Notes: generated by a model from the letters alone, not told the origin. Numbered from the stretch's first letter, positions 7,598 to 17,343 are shown. The stretch: 64,000 nucleotides of DNA from Flavobacteriaceae bacterium (GCA_024640565.1 JAHEET010000003.1:1-64000), one strand, 5' to 3'. Translations and numbers: made by a program.

Positions 7598-8454
7598 GTT
7601 GCAATTATTTTTTTGAATTTATTTGGAAGTTCTTTTTCAATCCGAAGTTGCTGCTTGGTGAAAGGGTGTGTGAATTCTAAAATTCCAGCATGTAAGTACA
7701 ATCCCTTTCCATGCAATACCAACCCTTTTTTTCCGTATTCTTTATCGCCTAGAATAGGGTTTCCAAGCGCAGCGACGTGCTTTCTAAGTTGATGTCTCCT
7801 TCCTGTTTCTGGTGATAATTTTACCCAATTTAAAAATTCAAATCGATCAGATTTTACACGTTTCAATACCACATAACTCGTTGTTGCTATTTTATGATCA
7901 ATGGGGCTATTAATAGTTCCAGAGGCTTCCATTTTTCCAATGGTAATGGCAAAATAGGTTTTGCGAATCTGTTTATTTTCAAACAATGCATTCAAGGCTC
8001 GTAGACTAGCACTTGTTTTACCAATCACTAGCAGCCCCGTTGTTGGGTAGTCTAATCGATGCGTTGGTCTTGGTCGCACCGCATCCAATTGCGTGCTTTT
8101 TTGTAAATTTTGCTGCAAGGCGTTGTCGATTGTTTTAAACTTGTTTCCACTCACTAAAATACCAGCGGGTTTGTTTATGATTGCCAAATAATCATCTTCG
8201 AATACCACCTCTAAATCAAACACCAATCTTTTAAAAGCGGTAGGGTTCTCGGGTTGGTACAGCGTTATTTTTTCACCTCCAAGTATAAATTGTGCCGTGG
8301 AAGCAGAACAATCATTAATGAAAATTATTTTTTTTTTGACAGCTTTTTTAATGCCAGATTTTGTTGGAATTGTTTTAAAAATACCCACTGCATATTCTTG
8401 AAAACGAACCGGGTTTTCTAATTTTGGAACGATATGGGTTTCCTGCAATTCCAT
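7591..8454 (-). CDS. RluA-family pseudouridine synthase
   Basis: This enzyme isomerises uridine to pseudouridine in rRNA or tRNA. The 287-residue protein has the RluA catalytic motif HRLDYPTTGLL with the nucleophilic aspartate at 135, the INKPAGI motif (93-99) and the C-terminal GRRHQLRKH and ILGDKEYG signatures. An N-terminal S4 domain is weak or degenerate, so the exact target cannot be predicted. Its ATG overlaps the preceding VOC gene's stop by one base. Confidence 0.9.
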   Translation of the reverse strand: MELQETHIVPKLENPVRFQEYAVGIFKTIPTKSGIKKAVKKKIIFINDCSASTAQFILGGEKITLYQPENPTAFKRLVFDLEVVFEDDYLAIINKPAGILVSGNKFKTIDNALQQNLQKSTQLDAVRPRPTHRLDYPTTGLLVIGKTSASLRALNALFENKQIRKTYFAITIGKMEASGTINSPIDHKIATTSYVVLKRVKSDRFEFLNWVKLSPETGRRHQLRKHVAALGNPILGDKEYGKKGLVLHGKGLYLHAGILEFTHPFTKQQLRIEKELPNKFKKIIATC

Positions 8455-8873
8455 TATTTTGCAAACAATTGATTGAGATATTTAAAGGCCTTGAATTCCA
8501 GGGCATTGTTTTCTGGATCGTTGAAGAATAACGTAGCTTGTTCGCCAACTTTTCCTTTAAACCGAATAGTAGGTTCTATAATAAAACGGGTATTATTTGC
8601 TTTTAGTCTGTCTGCTAAATCTAGCCAAACCTCCCAAGTAAGGACCACACCAAAGTGAGGTACGGGAACATCTTGACCATCTACCGGATTGGAAATCCTT
8701 TGTGGTATAAAATCCTCTTTTTGATGAAGGACTAATTGATGTCCAAAAAAATTAAAATCTACCCAATGTGTTGCACTTCTTCCTTCTTTACATTGTAAAA
8801 TATCTCTGTAAAAAGTACGGCATTTTTCTAAGTTTTTAACAGGAATAGCGATGTGAAAAGGTTGAAGGTTCAT
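8454..8873 (-). CDS. VOC-family protein (glyoxalase/dioxygenase-like)
   Basis: The 139-residue protein begins PFHIAIPVKNLEKCRTFY and ends with the metal-site pattern FFNDPENNALEFKAF, both typical of the vicinal-oxygen-chelate fold. Candidate metal ligands are His8, His68 or His93 and the Glu of ALEFK. Members catalyse metal-dependent isomerisation, epimerisation or ring cleavage; the substrate is unknown. It is the first gene of the run that continues through the pseudouridine synthase. Confidence 0.85.
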   Translation of the reverse strand: MNLQPFHIAIPVKNLEKCRTFYRDILQCKEGRSATHWVDFNFFGHQLVLHQKEDFIPQRISNPVDGQDVPVPHFGVVLTWEVWLDLADRLKANNTRFIIEPTIRFKGKVGEQATLFFNDPENNALEFKAFKYLNQLFAK

Positions 8874-8915
8874 ATTTTTTTATTTTAAAAATTCATTTTG
8901 TGTTGGTGAAAAAGG

Positions 8916-10610
8916 CTAATACCCTACAGCAGCGTCATCACCCCGTTTGTCGGCACCACCTTCCAATTCTCCGTTTTCTAACACTAAAATGGCGGCAACT
9001 TTCCCAATAACGATTGCATTGCTTTCATCTAATTGATAGTGCAATTGTTTCAATTCAGATTTTACAGTGTCTGAAAAACTGTTAGGTTCCATTTTAATTA
9101 CATCTGGCATCCATTGATGATGAAATCTTGCCGCGTTTACAGCATCTTGCATGCTCATCTCAAATTCATGAACATTCAAAATGGTTTGTAATACCGAAGT
9201 AATAATTGTAGAGCCACCGGGTGTTCCAACTACCATAAATAGTTTCCCGTTTTTTTCTACAATCGTTGGTGTCATTGAACTCAGCATTCTTTTTTCGGGT
9301 GCAATCTCGTTTGCTTTTGCGCCCAAGAGTCCAAACATATTTGGTACTCCTGGTTTGCTGCTAAAATCATCCATTTCATTGTTTAAAAAGAATCCTAATT
9401 CACTATTGTATAATTTGGATCCATAACCGCCATTAATCGTTGTGGTAACTGATACAGCATTTCCAAATGCGTCTACAATTGCATAGTGTGTGGTTTCATC
9501 GCTCTCTATAATTTCGATATTTCCATGCGCAACTTCTGAGGATAAGGTTGCTTTCTTAAAAGAAAAATTTTTCATTCGCTTTTGAGAATATGCTTTCGAA
9601 ATCAGTTCTTTTTGAGGGATGCTTACAAAATCAGGGTCCCCCAAAAAGAAACTACGATCCGCGTAGGCACGTCTTTCTGCCTCTGTAATTACTTGTATCG
9701 ACTTTGTTGTGTTGTGCCCAAATTCCTTCAAATTAAAAGGCTCTATTGCATTCATAATTTGAGCCAAGCAAATACCACCACTTGAAGGAGGTGACATTGA
9801 AATGATTTTCAAATCATCATAGGTGAACGTGATGGGGTCTCTCCATTTGGGTTGGTATTTCTCTAAATCTTCCAAAGTAATAATCCCGCCGTTTTCTTGT
9901 ATAAATTTTACCAAGCGGGCTGCGGTTGCTCCCTTGTAAAACTCATCCCGGCCATTTTTTTGAATTCTAGATAAGGTTGCTGCCAAAGCACCATATTTAA
10001 TGGTGTCATTTTCCTTCCAAGCTTTATTAAATAGTATTGGATTTTTGTTTGCTTTCAAAAAAGAAGCTTGAAATTTAGCAATTCTTTTTTCTTGTTTTTT
10101 TGTAACAACAACCCCTCTTTTTGCCAAAGCGATCACAGGTGTTAGAATTTCTTTCATGGAAAGTGTTCCAAATTTTCTATGTACCTCAAAAACACCTGCC
10201 ACCGTTCCTGGAACACCAACTGCCATAGCACCTAGCGTACTCTTTCCTTTGATGACCGCCTTATTTTCATCCAAATACATATCTTTAGATGCTGCCAGCG
10301 GGGCTTTTTCTCGATAATCCAAGGCACCAATCGCTCCCATGTTATTTCGATAAACCATAAATCCGCCACCACCAATATTTCCGGCATAGGGATAGGCTAC
10401 GGCCAAAGCTAGTTCTGTGGCGACCATGGCATCAAAAGCATTCCCTCCTTTTTTTAAAATGGAGCTACCAATTTTAGAAGCTTCTTCTCTTGCAGAAACT
10501 ACCATCGCTTTTTTTGTTGTGACGCCTCTATTTTTATGCCTTATATTGTCTGAAGTGGTACAATGTAGCATGAGTATTGAGAGGATGCAAAGGAGCATGG
10601 TTTTTTTCAT
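8916..10610 (-). CDS. ggt: Gamma-glutamyltransferase (glutathione hydrolase), lipoprotein form
   Basis: This N-terminal-nucleophile hydrolase removes or transfers the gamma-glutamyl group of glutathione and related peptides outside the inner membrane. The 564-residue precursor has a lipoprotein signal peptide ending at Cys17 (LMLHC). The self-cleavage site is TTHYAIVD, making Thr373 the nucleophile of the small subunit. The large-subunit motif YPYAGNIGGGGFM (73-85) and the substrate-loop region MLSSMTPTIV are present. All catalytic parts look intact. It stands alone, with 42 bases to the downstream VOC gene. Confidence 0.93.
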   Translation of the reverse strand: MKKTMLLCILSILMLHCTTSDNIRHKNRGVTTKKAMVVSAREEASKIGSSILKKGGNAFDAMVATELALAVAYPYAGNIGGGGFMVYRNNMGAIGALDYREKAPLAASKDMYLDENKAVIKGKSTLGAMAVGVPGTVAGVFEVHRKFGTLSMKEILTPVIALAKRGVVVTKKQEKRIAKFQASFLKANKNPILFNKAWKENDTIKYGALAATLSRIQKNGRDEFYKGATAARLVKFIQENGGIITLEDLEKYQPKWRDPITFTYDDLKIISMSPPSSGGICLAQIMNAIEPFNLKEFGHNTTKSIQVITEAERRAYADRSFFLGDPDFVSIPQKELISKAYSQKRMKNFSFKKATLSSEVAHGNIEIIESDETTHYAIVDAFGNAVSVTTTINGGYGSKLYNSELGFFLNNEMDDFSSKPGVPNMFGLLGAKANEIAPEKRMLSSMTPTIVEKNGKLFMVVGTPGGSTIITSVLQTILNVHEFEMSMQDAVNAARFHHQWMPDVIKMEPNSFSDTVKSELKQLHYQLDESNAIVIGKVAAILVLENGELEGGADKRGDDAAVGY

Positions 10611-10662
10611 GTTTTTTCTGTTTTATACTACCTGTAAAGGTGTCCTATTTTTTGAGGTTTCT

Positions 10663-11277
10663 TTATTTTGAATTTCTAATTCTTCCAGATTGAGTCAATA
10701 GCTGTAGTTTTTGTTGAGTAAAAACTCTTAAGTCTTGAAAAAATAACTTAAAATCAGTCTCAAACTGAGGATCTAATTTTTTTAAATCTTCAATGGCCAG
10801 ATGCATTTGAGATTTTCCTTTTGTTCTGCGATTCATTCCATTCAATACTTTCTCAATTCCATCGGTAAATTGATAATTAAAGAGGAGGTTGTATTCAATC
10901 ATATAGTGAATAAATTGTTGCGATTTTTCTGGTAGTTCTGGAGCTTTTCTGGCAAAAAAAGTATTCATTGCGGTCGTATACTGGTCAAATGGGATTGCTG
11001 AGTATGTTGCCCAGTTTTTCGCCAAATAATGATCAAAGAAAATATCAATAATCACACCATCATAATGTCTGTATCGTTCATGCAAACGTCTTTTACTTTT
11101 TCGCACCACTGCATGGGCGTCTGTAAATGTATCTATTTCTCTGTGAAGTAGAATCCCTTGTTGAATTTCTTCAGAAAAATGACGGTAATTATTCCCTTTA
11201 ATATGATCTGCAATAAAATTACCAATTAGTAAGTTGGAATTGTTTTGAGATAGGTATAAGTGCGCTAAGAAATTCAT
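10663..11277 (-). CDS. ACP phosphodiesterase-like protein (DUF479/AcpH family)
   Basis: From the start MNFLAHLYLS the protein has 204 residues and matches AcpH, the metal-dependent hydrolase that removes phosphopantetheine from acyl carrier protein. Visible signatures are GNFIADHIKG, HREIDTFTDAH (probable metal ligands) and the helical DHYLAKNW segment. An ATG six codons further upstream lies inside the dnaN terminator hairpin, so the start at 11277 is preferred. TACATTTA, close to TAnnTTTG, lies five bases before this ATG and may serve as promoter. Confidence 0.85.
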   Translation of the reverse strand: MNFLAHLYLSQNNSNLLIGNFIADHIKGNNYRHFSEEIQQGILLHREIDTFTDAHAVVRKSKRRLHERYRHYDGVIIDIFFDHYLAKNWATYSAIPFDQYTTAMNTFFARKAPELPEKSQQFIHYMIEYNLLFNYQFTDGIEKVLNGMNRRTKGKSQMHLAIEDLKKLDPQFETDFKLFFQDLRVFTQQKLQLLTQSGRIRNSK

Positions 11278-11293
11278 ATAAGTAAATGTAAAC

Positions 11294-11323
11294 AAAAAAC
11301 CACAACTTTCTGGTTGTGGTTTT
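11294..11323 (-). terminator. Rho-independent terminator of dnaN
   Basis: A perfect ten-pair stem (11297-11306 with 11313-11322) has a six-base loop. On the minus strand it is followed by a run of T residues. It stands 30 bases after the dnaN stop codon. Confidence 0.85.
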
Positions 11324-11352
11324 ATGTTCTACTATTTTTATTGGGGCAATAA

Positions 11353-12471
11353 TTAGCTATTCAACATTACTGGCATTACCAACATCGTAACTTTTTCCCC
11401 TTCGTCTGTTCCATCGATTGGTGTTAGAATCCCTGCTCGGTTTGGTAAGGACATTTCAATTAAAATCTCGTTGGAATTTAAGTTGTTTAACATTTCGCTT
11501 AAAAAACGAGAGTTAAAACCAATTTGCATATCATCTCCTTGATAATCACAGTTTAAGCGTTCGTCTGCTTTGTTTGAAAAGTCTAAGTCTTCCGCAGAAA
11601 TATTCAATTCAGTTCCGGCCATTTTTAAACGGATTTGATGTGTTGTTTTGCTAGAGAAAATAGAAACACGTCTTACTGAGTTTAAAAAAGAAGCTCTGTC
11701 TACAGTTAATTTATTTGGATTCTCTTTAGGAATTACGGCTTCATAATTTGGGTATTTTCCATCAATTAAACGACAAATTAAAACTACATTATCAAAAGTA
11801 AACTTTGCATTTGCATCGTTGTATTCAATCGTGACTTCGCTTTCAGAACCTCCTAAAACGCTTTTCAGTAGATTTAAAGGTTTTTTGGGCATGATAAATT
11901 CTGCCGTTTGGTTTGCAGTAACATCAGTTCTTGTATATTTTACCAATTTGTGTGCATCTGTTGCAACAAAAGTCAATCCTTGTGTACTAAATTGAAAGAA
12001 AACACCACTCATAACTGGTCGTAAGTCATCATTTCCAGCCGCGAAAATTGTTTTCGAAATGGCCGTTGCTAGGATATTAGATGGAATTACAGTACTGCTT
12101 GGGGAAGGAAGAGAAACTGCTTTAGGAAACTCATCACCACTAAAATAAGCCATGTCATATTTCCCTTGATCAGAACTAATTTCAATGGTATTGCTACCTT
12201 CAGTTTTAAATGTTAAAGGTTGATCTGGAAACGTTTTCAAAGTGTCTAACAATAAACGTGCAGAAATTGCAATTGCACCATTACTATCACTTTCTACATT
12301 AACAACCGAACTCATGGTAGTTTCTAAATCCGATGCAGAAACTTTTAATTGATTTTCAGAAATTTCAAATAAGAAATTATCTAAAATTGGCAAGGTATTG
12401 TTACTATTTATAACGCCCCCTAAAACTTGTAATTGTTTTAGTAGTTGCGAACTGGATACAATAAATTTCAT
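11353..12471 (-). CDS. dnaN: DNA polymerase III subunit beta (sliding clamp)
   Basis: The 372-residue protein forms the ring-shaped dimer that holds the replicative polymerase on DNA. It shows the three-fold repeated clamp fold, with MKFIVSSSQLLKQLQVLGGVI at the start, LRPVMSGV in the middle domain and the C-terminal VMPVMLNS tail that helps form the partner-binding cleft. It is a single-gene unit with its own promoter and terminator, unlike the dnaA-dnaN operon of many bacteria; dnaA lies 35 kb away in this window. Confidence 0.97.
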   Translation of the reverse strand: MKFIVSSSQLLKQLQVLGGVINSNNTLPILDNFLFEISENQLKVSASDLETTMSSVVNVESDSNGAIAISARLLLDTLKTFPDQPLTFKTEGSNTIEISSDQGKYDMAYFSGDEFPKAVSLPSPSSTVIPSNILATAISKTIFAAGNDDLRPVMSGVFFQFSTQGLTFVATDAHKLVKYTRTDVTANQTAEFIMPKKPLNLLKSVLGGSESEVTIEYNDANAKFTFDNVVLICRLIDGKYPNYEAVIPKENPNKLTVDRASFLNSVRRVSIFSSKTTHQIRLKMAGTELNISAEDLDFSNKADERLNCDYQGDDMQIGFNSRFLSEMLNNLNSNEILIEMSLPNRAGILTPIDGTDEGEKVTMLVMPVMLNS

Positions 12472-12497
12472 TGTTTGTTTTTTCTTAATTAGTCTTA

Positions 12498-12505
12498 CAA
12501 ATATA
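12498..12505 (-). promoter_or_regulatory. Promoter element of dnaN
   Basis: The minus strand reads TATATTTG, matching TAnnTTTG. It lies 26 bases upstream of the dnaN ATG, which leaves a leader of about 20 bases. Confidence 0.55.
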
Positions 12506-12600
12506 ATCTTATTATGTGATTTTAAAAATTAATTTATTAACAGGTTATAAGCATTTTTTTTAAGTGTTTTTTAATGTTATAATTTTGTTAATTACAAAAA

Positions 12601-12640
12601 TTGACTTGATAAAAGGCTACATTTGTTTTTAGTAGTTTTG
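12601..12640 (+). promoter_or_regulatory. Promoter candidates for the PIG-L deacetylase gene
   Basis: TTGACTTG at 12601-12608 is followed by two TAnnTTTG matches, TACATTTG (12618-12625) and TAGTTTTG (12633-12640). Either would give a 5' leader of about 130-150 bases, much longer than others in this window. The leader contains several mutually exclusive complementary segments, described in the findings. Confidence 0.4.
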
Positions 12641-12778
12641 TAAACAAAGGGCATAGGTTGCATAGTTTTTTTATTGTTTGTCCTTGGTATTGCTGAAGTT
12701 GATTTGTCGCCCTTGACCAAAATATGTCTTTTTTTTTCAACGATACTTGAGTTGTCAAGGACAGAATAATTTTACACT

Positions 12779-15298
12779 ATGAAAAAAAATATATTTTTTA
12801 GGATTGCTTTTTTAATGATTTCAATTGCTGTTGTTGCTCAAAAACCTCAAAAGTGGAGCTCAAACCAGATTTATGAAAAAATTCAAAAGCTTAATTTTAT
12901 TGGGTCTGCTTTGTATATTGCTGCACATCCAGACGATGAAAATACACGATTAATTGCCTATTTGTCGAATGCTGTAAAAGCAAGAACTGGCTACTTGTCT
13001 TTAACAAGAGGTGATGGAGGCCAGAATTTAATTGGACCCGAAATTAGAGAACTGTTGGGAGTCATTAGAACCCAGGAGCTATTGGCAGCTAGGCGTATTG
13101 ATGGTGGTGCGCAATTTTTTACAAGAGCCAATGATTTTGGGTATTCCAAACATCCGGAGGAAACTTTGAAGATTTGGAACAAAGAAAAAGTTCTGAGAGA
13201 TGTTGTATGGGCAATTAGAACCTACAAGCCCGATATAATTATTAATCGATTTGATCACAGAACTCCTGGAACAACCCATGGACATCATACCAGTTCTGCC
13301 ATGTTGAGTTTTGAAGCCTTTGATCTGGCTGCCGATGCTTCAAAATTTACAGACCAGTTAAAGACCACCTCAGTTTGGCAACCACAAAGATTGTTTTTTA
13401 ATACCTCTTCATGGTTTTATAAGCGTCAGTCCGATTTTGAAAAAGCGACCAAAGGAAAATTGACTTCTTTTGACGTTGGTGTTTATTATCCTCTAAAAGG
13501 TCTTTCCAACAATGAACTAGCTTCCATGGCGAGTAGTCAGCATTTGTGTCAAGGATTTGGAAGATTGTCTACCCGTGGTGGTCAAAAGGAGTATGTAGAA
13601 TTTTTAAAAGGCACGCCATTAAAAGATACAGAAGATGTATTTTCAGGCATAAATACTACTTGGAACCGTTTGAAAAATGGGGGGGAGATTGGAGAAATTT
13701 TATATGAAGTGGAAGCAAATTTTGATTTTGAAAATCCTTCCAAACACCTCCCAGCATTGCTTCAATCTTACCGAAAAATACAACAGTTAGAAAACAAGCA
13801 CTGGGCAAAAATCAAAGAAAAAGAAATTTTGGAAATCATTGAGGCCGCTGCAGGACTTTATTTAGAGGCTTCTGCTGTGAGTTCATCTGCAGTACCCAAT
13901 GCATCAATTCAAGTGCAATTTGAGGCCTTAAACAGGAGTCGTACTACAATTGATATTGCTTCCTTAAAAATACTGTCCTCTGGGAAAGTGATTGAAAAAG
14001 ACCAAAATCTGGCTTTTAATGAGAAAATAAACTTTACAGAGATCATCTCTACAGAAAATACCAATTATTCAGCACCCTACTGGTTAAAGAACGCTGCCTC
14101 ACGAGGCATGTATGCTGTTGATGAACCGCAATTAATTGGATTGCCAGAAACACCCAGGCCGCTTCAGGTACAGTTTGATCTTTTAATCGATAACGAGGAA
14201 GTCGCTATTGTAAAAAACGTCGTCAGGCGATATGCAGAAAGAGCTTTAGGAGAAATGTATGAACCTTTTGAAATTTTACCAAAAGTAACCACAAAATTGG
14301 AAAACAAAGTCATTCTTTTTTCTGAAGAGACTCCGAAAGAAGTTTCAGTAGAAATTCACGCAGGTGCAGCCAATACCTCGGGAAAAGTTTTTTTGGAAGT
14401 GCCAAATGATTGGAAAGTTTCTCCGAAAGAAGTTGCGTTTTCAATAGCTCAGAAAAAGGACAAGCAAACCGTCGTATTTTATGTAACACCACCCCAAAAA
14501 GAATCTGAAGGAATTTTAAAAGTCGTGGCGGTTTCTGAGACACAAGAATATAGAGATGAATTGATAGAGATCGACTACAATCATATTCCAAAGCAATCAG
14601 TTTTAATGAAATCGGAAGCAAAAGTGGTTCGGTTAAATATCCAAAAAGCTGGAAGTTATATCGCCTATATTAAAGGTGCAGGAGATACCGTTCCAGACAA
14701 TTTACGGCAAATAGGATATACCGTTGTCATGGTGAGTCCTGAAGATATTTCTTTTGAAAATTTAAAAAAGTACGATGCAGTTGTTATGGGTGTTAGAGCC
14801 TATAATGTTGTAAAATCATTGAAGTTTAAACAAAAATACCTATTGGAATATGTTGAAAATGGAGGCAATATGATTGTCCAATACAATACCAGTAGAAACG
14901 TAGATGTTGGCGCACCATTTTCGCTAAACTTATCCAGAGATCGTGTGACTGATGAGTTTTCTGAAGTCCGAATTTTAGACAAGAGGCATTCGTTGTTAAA
15001 CTTCCCAAATAAAATTACCAACAAAGATTTTGAAGGCTGGGTTCAAGAAAGAGGGTTGTATTTTCCTGGGTCTTGGAGCAAAGAATACTCCCCTATTTTA
15101 GCTATGAATGATAAAAATGAAACCCCTAAGAATGGAAGTTTACTGATTGCGAAATATGGAAAAGGAAATTATATTTATACAGGGTTAAGTTTTTTTAGAG
15201 AGCTTCCAGCAGGTGTCTCTGGTGCTTACAAGTTGTTTGCAAATATGTTGTCAGTAGGGAAGAATAAGATCACTATTAAAAAAGAAATTAAAAAGTAA
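12779..15298 (+). CDS. Exported PIG-L family deacetylase with C-terminal glutamine-amidotransferase-like domain
   Basis: The 839-residue protein has a signal peptide (about 1-20) and then a PIG-L domain, a zinc-dependent N-deacetylase fold acting on N-acetylglucosamine-type substrates. The zinc motif AAHPDDE gives His50 and Asp53, and HGHH at 167-170 completes the site. A central beta-rich region follows. The C-terminal part (about 620-830) with YDAVVMGVRAYN and YVENGGNMIVQYN looks like a ThuA/class I amidotransferase-like domain without an obvious catalytic cysteine. This architecture is common in Bacteroidota. The symporter gene downstream suggests a role in taking up and processing an extracellular sugar or amino-sugar, which is inference. 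Confidence 0.88.
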   Translation: MKKNIFFRIAFLMISIAVVAQKPQKWSSNQIYEKIQKLNFIGSALYIAAHPDDENTRLIAYLSNAVKARTGYLSLTRGDGGQNLIGPEIRELLGVIRTQELLAARRIDGGAQFFTRANDFGYSKHPEETLKIWNKEKVLRDVVWAIRTYKPDIIINRFDHRTPGTTHGHHTSSAMLSFEAFDLAADASKFTDQLKTTSVWQPQRLFFNTSSWFYKRQSDFEKATKGKLTSFDVGVYYPLKGLSNNELASMASSQHLCQGFGRLSTRGGQKEYVEFLKGTPLKDTEDVFSGINTTWNRLKNGGEIGEILYEVEANFDFENPSKHLPALLQSYRKIQQLENKHWAKIKEKEILEIIEAAAGLYLEASAVSSSAVPNASIQVQFEALNRSRTTIDIASLKILSSGKVIEKDQNLAFNEKINFTEIISTENTNYSAPYWLKNAASRGMYAVDEPQLIGLPETPRPLQVQFDLLIDNEEVAIVKNVVRRYAERALGEMYEPFEILPKVTTKLENKVILFSEETPKEVSVEIHAGAANTSGKVFLEVPNDWKVSPKEVAFSIAQKKDKQTVVFYVTPPQKESEGILKVVAVSETQEYRDELIEIDYNHIPKQSVLMKSEAKVVRLNIQKAGSYIAYIKGAGDTVPDNLRQIGYTVVMVSPEDISFENLKKYDAVVMGVRAYNVVKSLKFKQKYLLEYVENGGNMIVQYNTSRNVDVGAPFSLNLSRDRVTDEFSEVRILDKRHSLLNFPNKITNKDFEGWVQERGLYFPGSWSKEYSPILAMNDKNETPKNGSLLIAKYGKGNYIYTGLSFFRELPAGVSGAYKLFANMLSVGKNKITIKKEIKK

Positions 15299-15357
15299 AA
15301 TTTGAATTGCCGAATGAACAGGGGTAAGGATGAAATCGTTTCAAAAAAGCATGCAGC

Positions 15358-15465
15358 ATGAAAAAAAATAAGCACACTTGGAAAAAAGCATACACATGGG
15401 TTTTAGTAGCAAATGTTGTGTACATTTTACTTTTCTTAATCATTGCTAATTATTTTACCGTTTAG
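15358..15465 (+). CDS. Small single-pass membrane protein upstream of the symporter
   Basis: An ATG-initiated frame of 35 codons starts MKKNKHTWKKAY, continues into a hydrophobic helix of about 20 residues (WVLVANVVYILLFLIIANYF) and ends with TAG three bases before the symporter ATG. The lysine-rich start and the tight spacing suggest a real, co-translated membrane peptide. Some sodium:solute symporters have a small membrane partner, but those (DUF4212) are longer with two helices, so homology is not claimed. Confidence 0.6.
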   Translation: MKKNKHTWKKAYTWVLVANVVYILLFLIIANYFTV

Positions 15466-15468
15466 GCT

Positions 15469-17343
15469 ATGGAAATTGCAAGTAAATTACACCTTGTTGA
15501 TTGGATTGTGTTATCGATAACGCTCTCTTTCATCGTTGTATATGGAACCTATGTTACACGAAAAAACAAGAATGTTACCGATTATATTAAAGGAGGTAGT
15601 GATAGTAAATGGTGGACTATTGGGTTGTCTGTAATGGCTACACAAGCCAGTGCAATTACTTTTTTATCAACACCAGGACAAGCATTTCATAGTGGGATGG
15701 GATTTGTTCAATTTTATTTTGGTTTGCCCATTGCAATGGTCATTATTTGTGTGGTTTTTATTCCTATTTATCACAAACTGAAAGTCTACACAGCCTACGA
15801 ATTCTTAGAAGGTAGATTCGACCAAAAAACGAGGAGCTTGGCCGCAATTTTATTCTTAATTCAACGAGGTTTGGCTGCCGGAATTACCATTTATGCTCCA
15901 GCAATTATATTGTCTGCTGTTTTAGGATGGGATTTGTTAACACTCAATATTCTTATTGGGTTTTTAGTGATTATTTATACCGTTTCTGGAGGAACTAAGG
16001 CTGTAAATGTTACGCAAAAGCAACAAATGGTGATTATTTTTATTGGAATGCTCATTGCTTTTTATATGATTTTGAGTCAGCTACCCGTTGATATTACATT
16101 TACCAAAGCCCTTGAAATTGCTGGAGCTAGTAATAAAATGAAAGTCATTGATTTCTCTTCGGATTTAAGCAACCGATATACCATTTGGACTGGAATTTTG
16201 GGAGGAACTTTTTTAATGTTGTCTTATTTTGGAACAGATCAAAGCCAAGTACAACGGTACTTGTCAGGTAAATCGATTCGAGAAAGTCAAATGGGATTGA
16301 TTTTTAACGGACTGTTAAAAGTACCTATGCAGTTTTTTATCTTGCTGATTGGAGTTATGGTTTTTGTTTTTTATCAGTTCAATCCCTCTCCGTTAAATTT
16401 CAATCCGGGGGCAAATGAAGCCGTTTCAAAATCTACGTATAGAACAGAATATCGCGCGTTAACAGAAGCACATATTGCGATAGAAAACTCAAAAAAAATA
16501 ATTTTTGCTGATGGATTTCAAACCAAAGAAAAAGAGCAAATTCAGGATTTAAATACCCGAGATTTAGCGCTAAAAACAAGATCTAAGGAAATTATTGATG
16601 AAATTGACAAAGAAAATCCCTTGGATAAAATAGAATCAAATGACAAAGATTATGTATTCATTCATTTTATTTTAAACAACCTTCCTCGGGGGTTAATTGG
16701 TTTGTTGTTGGCTGTTATTCTATCGGCAGCAATGTCTTCCACAGCCTCCGAATTGAACGCGTTGGCAAGTACCACTACTATGGATTTGTATCGTAGAAAT
16801 GTACAAGAAGAAAAGAACGAGGCGCATTTTGTTAAAGCATCCAAATGGTTTACACTACTTTGGGGGCTGGTTGCGATATCCATTGCATGTGTGGCAAATC
16901 TATTTGAAAACTTAATCGAATTGGTCAATATTATCGGTTCTATTTTCTATGGAAATGTACTCGGAATCTTCTTACTCGCCTTTTTCTTTAAAAAAGTAAA
17001 TGGAAACGCTGTTTTTAAGGCTGCAATTATCACGCAAGTGCTCGTTTGTCTGATCTTTTATTTTGGAATTTATAGGCTAAAATCAGAAGGATTGGAGCCT
17101 GTAGTAAGTTACCTGTGGTTGAATTTTATCGGTTGTATTCTAGTCCTATTCTTTGCTTTATTATTTGTTTACAAACTGATAAATAAACAAAGCAGGGTCA
17201 TTTTGTTGATTACTTTTTTAACCATTTTAAAAATTACTTATGATCTCTTAAAGGATGTTTCCTTAAATATTACCCATATAATTTCCTTAATTATTTTGTT
17301 TTTCTTTTTAGGGTTTTTTAATATTAAAAACAGTAGGAAATAG
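15469..17343 (+). CDS. Sodium:solute symporter (SSS family)
   Basis: The 624-residue inner-membrane protein has about 13-14 hydrophobic helices with the SSS signatures: GSDSKWWTIGLSVMATQASAI-type first helices, YTVSGGTKAVNVTQKQQM (about 170-187) and SAAMSSTASELNALAS (about 421-436). It imports a solute together with Na+. A charged, probably cytoplasmic or periplasmic insert (about 320-390) is longer than in the minimal family. The genes before it suggest an amino-sugar or sugar-related substrate, but this is inference. Confidence 0.9.
   Translation: MEIASKLHLVDWIVLSITLSFIVVYGTYVTRKNKNVTDYIKGGSDSKWWTIGLSVMATQASAITFLSTPGQAFHSGMGFVQFYFGLPIAMVIICVVFIPIYHKLKVYTAYEFLEGRFDQKTRSLAAILFLIQRGLAAGITIYAPAIILSAVLGWDLLTLNILIGFLVIIYTVSGGTKAVNVTQKQQMVIIFIGMLIAFYMILSQLPVDITFTKALEIAGASNKMKVIDFSSDLSNRYTIWTGILGGTFLMLSYFGTDQSQVQRYLSGKSIRESQMGLIFNGLLKVPMQFFILLIGVMVFVFYQFNPSPLNFNPGANEAVSKSTYRTEYRALTEAHIAIENSKKIIFADGFQTKEKEQIQDLNTRDLALKTRSKEIIDEIDKENPLDKIESNDKDYVFIHFILNNLPRGLIGLLLAVILSAAMSSTASELNALASTTTMDLYRRNVQEEKNEAHFVKASKWFTLLWGLVAISIACVANLFENLIELVNIIGSIFYGNVLGIFLLAFFFKKVNGNAVFKAAIITQVLVCLIFYFGIYRLKSEGLEPVVSYLWLNFIGCILVLFFALLFVYKLINKQSRVILLITFLTILKITYDLLKDVSLNITHIISLIILFFFLGFFNIKNSRK

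Noticed and set aside
12530..12560. Second DnaA box near dnaN (TTATTAACA)
   Set aside because: It has a mismatch at a conserved position and stands alone.
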